Part shown: positions 51,141 through 58,270 of the stretch, piece after piece
How positions within the stretch are numbered: position 1 is the first letter of the stretch
Layout: every line of letters starts with the position of its first letter
Origin: an uncultured Christensenellaceae bacterium
GTDB taxonomy: Bacteria > Bacillota > Clostridia > Christensenellales > UMGS416
Length of the DNA: 64,000 bases
Assembly: GCA_944376795.1 (NCBI GenBank)
Contig: CALWDW010000048.1
Coordinates: 1 to 64,000 of the forward strand
Reading direction: 5' to 3'
The notes under the pieces: model-generated
What the model was told of the DNA's origin: nothing
The model's input: only the letters and a program-made list of their open reading frames with translations
Database searches by the model: none
Position numbers and translations under genes: made by a program

Positions 51141-51206
51141 GCGCGCCCCAGGCCTTCTGCTTCCCCACGGGCAAAGATAGCCCATAAAAGCAGGCATTCC
51201 CCGCCA

Positions 51207-51235
51207 TGGAAAGGAAAAAGCCCCCGCGCTATACT
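51207..51235 (+). promoter_or_regulatory. Possible promoter of the FAD oxidoreductase gene
   Basis: TGGAAA, 17 bases, TATACT, about 40 bases before the ATG. Moderate match. Confidence 0.4.
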
Positions 51236-51273
51236 CAGCCTAAGCCATCTTAAGTTCATAGGAAAGGGAAGGT

Positions 51274-52650
51274 ATGCTTACCATGCAATACATTCAGGAA
51301 AACCGGCAGACCCCTGTGCGCTGGGAGTGCGACGTGGTGGTAGCAGGCGGCGGAACCGCCGGCTTGGTGGCGGCGCTGGCTGCCGCACGCAATGGCGCCC
51401 GCACCATTTTGGTGGAGCGCTTCGGCTACGTGGGGGGAACCATGATCAACGGCGCAGGCCCCCTGCACAGTTTCTTTAACATGTACAAGAACTTTCCCCA
51501 GACCCCCAAGACCCAAGTGGTCCAGGGCATCCCGGGAGAAATTATCCAGCGGCTGATCCCCCTGGGCGGCTGCAAGGGCCATCTGGAGCAGGAAATCGGC
51601 GCCAACTACGACTCCACCGCCACCATCATTGACTGGGAGATCTTCAAGGACGTCATCCTGGAGATGCTCCAGGAGGCCGGGGTCAAAATTCTCCTGCACA
51701 CCTGGGTGGCCGATGTGGTGATGGAGGGCGATACCCTGCGCGGCCTGATTGTGGAGAGCAAGTCCGGACGGGAAGCCATCCTAGCCAAGGTGGCGGTGGA
51801 TACCACCGGGGACGCTGATGTGGCCTACCGGGCTGGGGTTCCCTGCACCAACCGGTTTGACGATTCCTCGGTGGGTATGCCCTTCGGCATGGCCCATGTG
51901 GACATTCCCCGGGCCATCCGCTTCTTTGAAGAGCATGACATGATCATGTCTTTGGTGCATGCCGACAAGGGAAGCGACTATGACAACGTTGTCCGTGCCG
52001 GCTTTACCCTGCGCAAGCTACCGGAGTTCGACGCCTTTATGTCCAAGTCGGGCATGTGGGGGCCCATGACCTTTTCCTATCACGAAGGGGTCTTCACCTT
52101 CATCAATACCGCCAACCTGCGCAGCGTGGACGCTACCGACGTGGAGGCCGCCAGCCAGGCTGAGATCACCCTGCGGCGGCAGGTACACCAGATGGCCGCC
52201 ATGCTCAAAAAATACATTCCCGGCTTCGAAAACGCCTACATCTGCTGGACGCCCATTCACTTCGGCGTGCGGCGCACCCGCATCGTCTCCTGCGCCTATG
52301 ATCTCTCCCTCCAGGAGATCGTAGACGCCGCCCGCTTCCCGGACGAGATAGCCCTCTATGGGTTCCACGACAGCGCGCCCCGGGTGATGATCAAGGACGG
52401 AAAATACTACGGCATTCCCTACCGCGCCCTGCTTCCCCAGAAGGCGGAAGGCCTGCTGGTGGCCGGCCGGATGATCACCTCCGACTGGGAGGCCCATATG
52501 TCCACCCGGAATACGGTCTCCTGCATGGCCCAGGGCCAAGCGGCAGGCACGGCGGCGGCCATGTCCGCTCTGGCGGGGATCACCCCCCGGCAGCTGGATC
52601 CCCAGGCCCTGCGCCAGACGCTGAAGGCACAGGGAGTCTTCCTGGGATAG
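51274..52650 (+). CDS. FAD-dependent oxidoreductase (FAD_oxidored/PF12831 type)
   Basis: 458 residues. Dinucleotide-binding VVVAGGGTAGLVAALAAARN (~20-40), RFGYVGGTMINGAGPLHSF (~48), VDTTGDADVAYRAGVPC (~170) and C-terminal GLLVAGRMITSDWEAHMSTRNT (~405). The family includes enzymes oxidising sugar or cyclitol hydroxyls, but substrates are mostly unknown. An ATG three codons later (51283) is an alternative start. Single gene flanked by terminators; lies beside a fucosidase gene, convergent. Confidence 0.85.
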   Translation: MLTMQYIQENRQTPVRWECDVVVAGGGTAGLVAALAAARNGARTILVERFGYVGGTMINGAGPLHSFFNMYKNFPQTPKTQVVQGIPGEIIQRLIPLGGCKGHLEQEIGANYDSTATIIDWEIFKDVILEMLQEAGVKILLHTWVADVVMEGDTLRGLIVESKSGREAILAKVAVDTTGDADVAYRAGVPCTNRFDDSSVGMPFGMAHVDIPRAIRFFEEHDMIMSLVHADKGSDYDNVVRAGFTLRKLPEFDAFMSKSGMWGPMTFSYHEGVFTFINTANLRSVDATDVEAASQAEITLRRQVHQMAAMLKKYIPGFENAYICWTPIHFGVRRTRIVSCAYDLSLQEIVDAARFPDEIALYGFHDSAPRVMIKDGKYYGIPYRALLPQKAEGLLVAGRMITSDWEAHMSTRNTVSCMAQGQAAGTAAAMSALAGITPRQLDPQALRQTLKAQGVFLG

Positions 52651-52695
52651 CGCCGGCAGATGCCGGCACGCTCCGGCCTGTATCCAAAAGAGCAA

Positions 52696-52732
52696 ACGGC
52701 GTCCCCCAGGCCTCGGGCCTGGGGGACGCCGT
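52696..52732 (+). terminator. Terminator hairpin of the FAD oxidoreductase gene
   Basis: 17-bp perfect stem ACGGCGTCCCCCAGGCC / GGCCTGGGGGACGCCGT with a 3-base loop; weak T-run (GATTTCC). Confidence 0.65.
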
Positions 52733-52926
52733 GATTTCCGGCACAGAAGCCCCGGTTTTCCCGGTCTTTTTCAAAGGCGGCAGAAGCAAGCCGTCAAGTT
52801 TCCCGCCCTCCTTCGCGGAGAGCAAAGCGCAGGCGGGCTTTTGGGCGGCAGCGGCCCCGCGTCAGGGATTCCCGGCGCGCGGCGCTGCGCGGGGTCTTTT
52901 GCCGCATATGCCGTCATGGATCCATC

Positions 52927-52966
52927 CAAAAGGCGTCCCGTGGCCAGAGGCCGCGGGACGCCTTCC
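52927..52966 (-). terminator. Terminator of the fucosidase gene
   Basis: Long stem with arms AAGGCGTCCCG and CGGGACGCCTT and inner GGCC/GGCC pairing; the minus strand continues TTTTGG. 21 bases after the stop. Confidence 0.75.
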
Positions 52967-52986
52967 TTATCTGCTCGGAGCGGCGC

Positions 52987-54312
52987 CTACAGATCTCCCA
53001 CGATCTGGAACTTCACCACGGTATCGGTCTCATCGGGCAGCGGATAGGTGCCCGCACCGGGGCCGAAGTTGATGAAAGCATGCTCGGTCACGCCGTTGAT
53101 GTTGAAGGAGACCACCTTGGGGATCTCCGCGCCGTCAGCCACGCGCCGAGGCTCGACAATCTTGCCTCCCAATCCCACCAAGGCCATGGGGCCAATGGGC
53201 GCCTCCAGGATGTGGGCATAGAGGGTGTCCCCCTTGCGGGTGTACCAGCCCCACTCGGGCTTCTCAATGCCCGCCGGGCCGCAGCCGTAGATAGACTCGC
53301 CGTTCTTGGCCATCCACCGGCCCATCTCCTCCAGGATGGCCAAGGACTGCTGGGGGATCCGTCCCTTGGCGTCCGGGCCCACGTTCAGCAGGAGGTTGCC
53401 GCCCTTGCTGACGCATTCCACCAGCTTCCGAACCAGGAGCTTGGCAGGCTTCCAATAGGAATCGGCGGCGGCATAGCCCCAGTTGTTGTTCATGGTGATG
53501 CAGGCCTCCCAAGGCACCGGATCGCCCAGTACGTTGCGGATGCCCTTGGCGGGAATGATCTGTTCGGGGCTGACAAAGTCGCCGGCGTAAATGCTGGGCT
53601 CGGCCTGGAGCAGAGTACCCGTCTCGGCGGCGTCCCCTTCGCCCGAACCCTCCAGCCGGTTGTCGATGATTACGTCGGGCTGCAGCGACCGGACCATCTG
53701 GATCAGCTTGGTGGCCTCCCACTTCTCCCCCGCCATGCCGGGATAGGAGAAGTCAAACCACAGGATATCAATCTTGCCATAGTTGGTGCAGAGCTCCCGC
53801 ACCTGGTTATGGAAGTACTGGATATACCGGGAGAAATCCCGCCCCTGATCGGGATAATCGGGGTTGCCCCGCATGGGATGGATGGAATCGCTCTCATGGG
53901 GATAGTCGGGGTGATGCCAATCCAGCAGCGAGTAATAGAAGCCCACCTTAAGCCCTTCGGCCCGGAAGGCGTCCACATACTCCCGCACCAGGTCCCGTCC
54001 GGCCTTGGTATTGGTGGCCTTGTAGTCGGTGTAGGCGCTGTCGAAGAGGCAGAAACCATCGTGGTGCTTAGTGGTCAGCACAGCGTACTTCATGCCCGCC
54101 GCCTTGGCCGCCTTGGCCCAGGCCTTCGGGTCATAGTCTACCGGGTCAAACTCATCAAAATACCGCTGATAATCCTCCACGGTAATGCGCTCGGCATTCC
54201 GGACCCACTCCCCCCGAGCAGGGATGGCGTAGAGTCCCCAGTGGATGAACATGCCGAAACGGTCGTGCATGAACCAGCGGGTGCGCTGGGTGCGTTTTTC
54301 GATCTCGGTCAT
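52987..54312 (-). CDS. Alpha-L-fucosidase, glycoside hydrolase family 29
   Basis: 441 residues. WFMHDRFGMFIHWGLYAIP at the N-terminus, TTKHHDGFCLFDS (~80), the nucleophile Asp in IDILWFDFSYPG (~186), and WEACITMNNNWGY (~262). A short C-terminal beta domain follows. Removes terminal alpha-L-fucose from glycans. No signal peptide, so it probably works on imported oligosaccharides or leaked substrates. ATG at 54312 with GGAGG upstream. Starts 69 bases after the 2-hydroxyacid dehydrogenase gene on the same strand, so possibly one transcript. Confidence 0.93.
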   Translation of the reverse strand: MTEIEKRTQRTRWFMHDRFGMFIHWGLYAIPARGEWVRNAERITVEDYQRYFDEFDPVDYDPKAWAKAAKAAGMKYAVLTTKHHDGFCLFDSAYTDYKATNTKAGRDLVREYVDAFRAEGLKVGFYYSLLDWHHPDYPHESDSIHPMRGNPDYPDQGRDFSRYIQYFHNQVRELCTNYGKIDILWFDFSYPGMAGEKWEATKLIQMVRSLQPDVIIDNRLEGSGEGDAAETGTLLQAEPSIYAGDFVSPEQIIPAKGIRNVLGDPVPWEACITMNNNWGYAAADSYWKPAKLLVRKLVECVSKGGNLLLNVGPDAKGRIPQQSLAILEEMGRWMAKNGESIYGCGPAGIEKPEWGWYTRKGDTLYAHILEAPIGPMALVGLGGKIVEPRRVADGAEIPKVVSFNINGVTEHAFINFGPGAGTYPLPDETDTVVKFQIVGDL

Positions 54313-54381
54313 GGGAAAAACCTCCTTGGCATAGAGTCAAGAGCATCGTAGCACAGATCATCCTCTGCGGGTATGGAGAAA

Positions 54382-55353
54382 TCAACCCACCCCGTTGACC
54401 ACATTGACCAATGGCCTGCCGTCAAAGGCACGCAGAATGCAGTCGCAGGTTTCCCGCGCCATTTCCGCCCGGGCATGGGCGGTATTGGTACCGATGTGGG
54501 GGGTCAGCACGGTATGGGGGCAGGAAAAGAGCGCCGCCGGCACATGGGGCTCCTGGGGATAGACGTCCAGCCCCGCGCCGCCCAGTCTGCCTGCCCGAAG
54601 GGCCTCCGCCAGGGCGTCCGTATCCACCACGCCGCCCCGGGCGGTATTGATCAAAATGGCATCGGGCTTCATGAGAGCGAGCCGCTCCGCATTGATCATG
54701 CGATCTGTCTCCGCTGTGTGGGGCACATGGAGAGAAACCACATCGCTCTCGGCCAGCAGCGCCTCCAAGGGCCGGTACGCAACCTCCTTTTCGGCTTCTT
54801 CCTGGGGAGAACGGCGATGGCGCGACGTATACAGCACCTGCATCCCCAGTCCTCGGCAGAGCCGCGCCATGCAGCTCCCGATATTCCCCAGCCCGACGAT
54901 ACCCAATGTCAAGCCGTCCAGCGTGCGGCCCATGGCCTTCCCCATGCCAAAGACCGACTCCGGCTCTCCTCCGCGAAGGGCGCCGTCCAGCTCAGGCACC
55001 CGCCGGGCCACCGACAGCAGCAGCGTCAGCGCCATTTCCGCCGTCGGCAGGCTGGTGGATCGGGTCAGATTGGTGACAGGGATCCCCCGGCGCGCGGCGG
55101 CCTCCACGTCCACCCGGTCGTAACCCGCGCCATAGTTGGCAATGATCCGAAGGCGCCGGGCCGCCTCGATCACCGCTGCGGGCACCGGACCCGCCGCAAA
55201 GATCGCATCCACATCCCGGGCGGCATCCACCAGGGCCTCCGGCGTGAACGTATACGCCCCTTCGGGCGGCATAATCACCCGGCAGGCATCAAACAGGGCC
55301 TCCATACCCCGGGTGGGAATGGAATGGGTCAACAATACGGTAGGAGCGGGCAT
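54382..55353 (-). CDS. D-isomer-specific 2-hydroxyacid dehydrogenase
   Basis: 323 residues. NAD-binding GIVGLGNIGSCMARL (~150), catalytic Arg in LINTARGGVVD (~235), Glu in LDVYPQEP (~265) and His in LTPHIGTNT (~283). Reversibly reduces a 2-oxoacid (glyoxylate, hydroxypyruvate, phenylpyruvate or similar); substrate undecided. ATG at 55353 has AAAAGGAGG upstream, so the earlier in-frame codons are excluded. Promoter at 55462; followed by the fucosidase gene. Might handle fucose-derived acids, but that is only inference from position. Confidence 0.88.
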   Translation of the reverse strand: MPAPTVLLTHSIPTRGMEALFDACRVIMPPEGAYTFTPEALVDAARDVDAIFAAGPVPAAVIEAARRLRIIANYGAGYDRVDVEAAARRGIPVTNLTRSTSLPTAEMALTLLLSVARRVPELDGALRGGEPESVFGMGKAMGRTLDGLTLGIVGLGNIGSCMARLCRGLGMQVLYTSRHRRSPQEEAEKEVAYRPLEALLAESDVVSLHVPHTAETDRMINAERLALMKPDAILINTARGGVVDTDALAEALRAGRLGGAGLDVYPQEPHVPAALFSCPHTVLTPHIGTNTAHARAEMARETCDCILRAFDGRPLVNVVNGVG

Positions 55354-55461
55354 GCTCTGCCTCCTTTTCAAGCTGCAATCTTTCGGGCTATAGGTTTCTT
55401 CGGCTATGACGGTCTCCTGTGGGAACCTTCCCGGCCACCTGTAGGAAACCCGTCCCCAGTC

Positions 55462-55490
55462 ATCTTACCACGTCCCCCGTGCCTCGACAA
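55462..55490 (-). promoter_or_regulatory. Probable promoter of the dehydrogenase-fucosidase unit
   Basis: Minus strand TTGTCG, 17 bases, TAAGAT, ~105 bases before the start codon. Confidence 0.5.
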
Positions 55491-55590
55491 TATTTTATTG
55501 CCGGGTGCATATTCTTCCCTTCCTCCGCATAGCCATAGCCCAGGCGCATCCCCCCACGTTCCACCATGGGGTGCCGACGCCTCTCGCCCC

Positions 55591-55619
55591 TTGCCAAGAC
55601 CTTTCCCACGTGTTACACT
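55591..55619 (+). promoter_or_regulatory. Sigma-A type promoter of the OYE-like gene
   Basis: TTGCCA, 17 bases, TACACT, ~38 bases before the ATG. Confidence 0.6.
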
Positions 55620-55658
55620 GAGGCAATGCGATGCATGGAAAAGAAAGGAAGGACTCCT

Positions 55659-56726
55659 ATGAAACTGAATTCGCCCATTTCCATTGGCGGCCTGGAGCTC
55701 CGCAACCGGATCGTCATGCCCCCCATGGTGGTCTTCGGACTGGCACAAGAAGGATACGTAACTCCCTCCCACCTGCACCACTATCGAACCCGCGCGGCAG
55801 CCGGCACCGGTTTGATTATCATAGAGGCTACCTGCGTCTCCTCCAGTGGCCGGCTCAGCGTGGATCAGCTGGGTCTTTGGAAGGATGAGCATATCCAAGG
55901 CATGGAGCACCTGGCCGACGTCTGCCACATCCACGGCGTTCCCGCCCTGGTGCAGCTCCACCACGCGGGCATGTCCACCGATCCTGCCACCGGACGCAAA
56001 ATGGGTCCTGTCGCCATGGAAAACTACCGAGGCCATCGGGTGCACGCCCTCAGCGAAGAGGAGCTAGAAACCATTATTGCCAGCTTTGCCCAGGCGGCCC
56101 GGCGCGCCGCCGAAGCCGGCATGGACGGCGTGGAGCTCCACGGCTGCCACAACTACCTCATCGACCAATTTGTCAACCCCCGGGTCAATACCCGGACCGA
56201 TGTGTGGGGCGGCTCCCTGGAGAACCGTACCCGCCTGCCCCGGCGGATTGTGGAGGAGATCCGCAAGGTTACCCCCGACAGCTTTGTCATCACCATGCGC
56301 ATGGGCGCCAACGCCCCTACGCTAGAGGAGGGCTGCGCCCTGGCGGACGCCTATATCGACATGGGCATCCAGGCGCTGAACGTTTCCTTCTCCATCCAGG
56401 ACGATTTTGACGTCCCTGCCGACTATCCCTACAACCGTCTCAGTTACCTGGGCACCGTCATTGCCAAGCACGTGGCCGGCCGTGTGCCTGTAATGGCAGT
56501 GGGCGGTATCGATACCTGCCAAATCGCGGAGGATCTGCTGGAAAACTACGGCGTTGACCTGGTCAATGTAGGCCACGGCATGCTGGCTGACGACCGCTGG
56601 AGCGAAACCGCCCTGCGGGGGGAGGCGCCCCAATATCCCTGTCTGCGCTGCAAGGACTGCCGCTGGCCCCAGGTCTGTCCCCAGTTGAACCGCCGCCGGG
56701 AGGCCGACAGCCACTGCGCCATCTAG
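55659..56726 (+). CDS. NADH:flavin oxidoreductase / Old Yellow Enzyme family protein
   Basis: 355 residues. FMN-binding OYE barrel: LELRNRIVMPPMVVFG (~10), LVQLHHAGMST (~95), GMDGVELHGCHNYLIDQFVNP (split; ~160-180), RTDVWGGSLENR (~185) and MAVGGIDT (~275). Only the barrel is present, not the C-terminal FAD/NADH domains of 2,4-dienoyl-CoA reductases. Ends with a Cys-rich segment (CLRCKDCRWPQVC) that could bind a [4Fe-4S] cluster in a compact C-x2-C-x2-C-x5-C spacing. Reduces activated alkenes; substrate unknown (bile-acid, enoate and others). ATG has GGAAGGA upstream. Confidence 0.85.
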   Translation: MKLNSPISIGGLELRNRIVMPPMVVFGLAQEGYVTPSHLHHYRTRAAAGTGLIIIEATCVSSSGRLSVDQLGLWKDEHIQGMEHLADVCHIHGVPALVQLHHAGMSTDPATGRKMGPVAMENYRGHRVHALSEEELETIIASFAQAARRAAEAGMDGVELHGCHNYLIDQFVNPRVNTRTDVWGGSLENRTRLPRRIVEEIRKVTPDSFVITMRMGANAPTLEEGCALADAYIDMGIQALNVSFSIQDDFDVPADYPYNRLSYLGTVIAKHVAGRVPVMAVGGIDTCQIAEDLLENYGVDLVNVGHGMLADDRWSETALRGEAPQYPCLRCKDCRWPQVCPQLNRRREADSHCAI

Positions 56727-56753
56727 GCCCCAGGCCTTATCCCGTCTATACAG

Positions 56754-56785
56754 AAAACGCGCCGCGGAAAATCCGCGGCGCGTTT
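56754..56785. terminator. Bidirectional terminator
   Basis: Stem AACGCGCCGCGGA / TCCGCGGCGCGTT, A/T-rich on both flanks. Ends the OYE gene and the convergent CotH-VTC-DUF4956 operon. Confidence 0.8.
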
Positions 56786-56809
56786 AGCTTTTGGAGAAGA
56801 ACGGAAGCC

Positions 56810-57529
56810 CTAAGCGGCAAACTCACCCTGGTAGCTCACCAAAGTGGCGTCATAGACGCCCTGGATGCGCATGAACTCATTGACAATATTGGTATTCTCC
56901 CCCGAAAGGCGCAGTTCAATGGTGAGCTCCACCCCCGAAGGCGTAACCGCCTTGCTCTTCAGGCGGGCAGGCCGGGGCAGCTTATTGACCAAGAAGTTCA
57001 CCTCATTGGCGCAGTCGAAGTCATGCCGCACAATGAGGAGATACGCAAAGGACTTCCGGCCGCTGCGCAGGTACATGATGTATAGGAAGATGCCGATCAC
57101 CGCCGAACCAATCAGGGCATACGCGTAGAAGCCGGTGCCCGCGCCGATCATGATGCCCGCAGCCACGGCCCAGAACATATAGACCGTGTCCATGGGATCC
57201 TTCACCGCGGTACGGAAACGGACGATGGACAGGGCGCCCACCATACCAAGGGAGAGGGTCAGGTTCGAGGTAATGCAGCGGATGATCAAAGCCGTCACCA
57301 TGGTCAGCATCACCAAGGAGATGTTGAAGGAATGGCTGTAAAGCACACCGCGGAAGGTTCTCTTGTACACCCAGTAGATGAACATGCCCAGCACAAAGGA
57401 CACAACGATGGCCAGCAGCAGACTGGGAATGGTCATGGAGCCTGAGGTTCCAAAACTCTCCAGCAGAGCGTTGCCGCCGATCACATCCTTGATGGTGGTG
57501 GCACCGGTAGGTGCGGGGGTGGGATTCAT
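56810..57529 (-). CDS. DUF4956 membrane protein (MgtC-like core)
   Basis: 239 residues. Four to five membrane segments in the first ~150 residues, including LLLAIVVSFVLGMFIYWVY (~38). The family hallmark SLGMVGALSIVRFRTAVKDP lies near ~92-111, then FWAVAAGIMIGAGTGFYAYA. This GxxGAxxIxR ... GxGxYxxA layout recalls MgtC/SapB proteins. The last ~80 residues form a soluble beta-alpha domain (YLLIVRHDFDCANEVNFLVN, VELTIELRLS) that could be ACT-like. Function unestablished. GGAGG upstream of the ATG. Third gene of the cassette, 33 bases after the VTC gene. Confidence 0.85.
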   Translation of the reverse strand: MNPTPAPTGATTIKDVIGGNALLESFGTSGSMTIPSLLLAIVVSFVLGMFIYWVYKRTFRGVLYSHSFNISLVMLTMVTALIIRCITSNLTLSLGMVGALSIVRFRTAVKDPMDTVYMFWAVAAGIMIGAGTGFYAYALIGSAVIGIFLYIMYLRSGRKSFAYLLIVRHDFDCANEVNFLVNKLPRPARLKSKAVTPSGVELTIELRLSGENTNIVNEFMRIQGVYDATLVSYQGEFAA

Positions 57530-57562
57530 GGGATTCTCCTCCTTTATCCAAATTAAATCGTA

Positions 57563-58261
57563 CTAGTGGTATTCCCGACAGAGTGTATACTTGGAGATGG
57601 CCATGCGCTGGCCCTTATGGCTCTGGAGAATGCCCAGTAGGTGCGCGGGCAGGAAGTTATCGTACTTAATCTCCAGGATCATCGTACCCGGATCCAGGAT
57701 GGGCACCGGCGAAGGGTGATCGGCAAACAGATCCCGGCTGAACTGCCCGGAATGCAGATCCCGGTCAAAGGTCACCCGCACATTGCCCGCAGGAAAGGTA
57801 TAGGCCTCTCGGTAGTAGTCTACGATCACCGCCGGGCGCAGCAGCCGTGTCCGCATGTCTGCATAGAATTCGTCCAGCAGGGGATCCCGCCCCAAGGGAA
57901 CGTTCATCCATTCCCCTCGGATGAGGGCCTCCGCCATTTTCCGCGTCAGCGACGTGGAATCCTTGGCGGTCATTTGGTCGAATTTCATTTTTTTCTCCAG
58001 GTGGATGACCCGATCCTGCAGATTATAGATCCGGATCCTGTATTTTTTTCTCACCATCACCCCCGATTCCTTCTCGGTCATGGAGGTATTGTAGATATCA
58101 TCGAAGTACAGGCTGCGGATGTGATACAGCCGGTTGGACGCGTCGGCGTTACGGTCCAAGGGCATGGCGGCCAGCAGCCGGTCCCGCATGGCCACATACT
58201 CCCCCTCGGTAATGATGTACTTCAGCTCGTAGCGGAGCTGGTGCTTTCCCATATTAGCCAT
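57563..58261 (-). CDS. VTC-domain polyphosphate polymerase family protein
   Basis: 232 residues, a single VTC (CYTH/TTM-like tunnel) domain. YELKYIITEGEYVAMRDRL at the start carries the ExK-type motif, and later strands with paired basic and acidic residues follow: KYRIRIYNLQDRVIHLEKKMK, AVIVDYYREAYTFP, VRVTFDRDLHSG and MILEIKYDNFLP. The yeast Vtc4 catalytic domain makes polyphosphate from ATP; bacterial homologues are assumed similar. Cytosolic, no membrane span. AGGAGG before the ATG; starts 9 bases after the CotH stop. Confidence 0.87.
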   Translation of the reverse strand: MANMGKHQLRYELKYIITEGEYVAMRDRLLAAMPLDRNADASNRLYHIRSLYFDDIYNTSMTEKESGVMVRKKYRIRIYNLQDRVIHLEKKMKFDQMTAKDSTSLTRKMAEALIRGEWMNVPLGRDPLLDEFYADMRTRLLRPAVIVDYYREAYTFPAGNVRVTFDRDLHSGQFSRDLFADHPSPVPILDPGTMILEIKYDNFLPAHLLGILQSHKGQRMAISKYTLCREYH

Positions 58262-58270
58262 AGGCTCCTC

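Larger units (their letters stand above)
50925..51273. other. Intergenic region with two related hairpins
   Basis: About 350 bases containing hairpins at 50955 and 51115 with the same GGAACCGCC arm, and the putative promoter of the FAD oxidoreductase gene. The stretch between the hairpins has no supported gene. Confidence 0.45.
52651..52986. other. Intergenic region between convergent FAD oxidoreductase and fucosidase genes
   Basis: 336 bases with one terminator for each gene (52696 and 52930). Nothing else supported. Confidence 0.5.
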
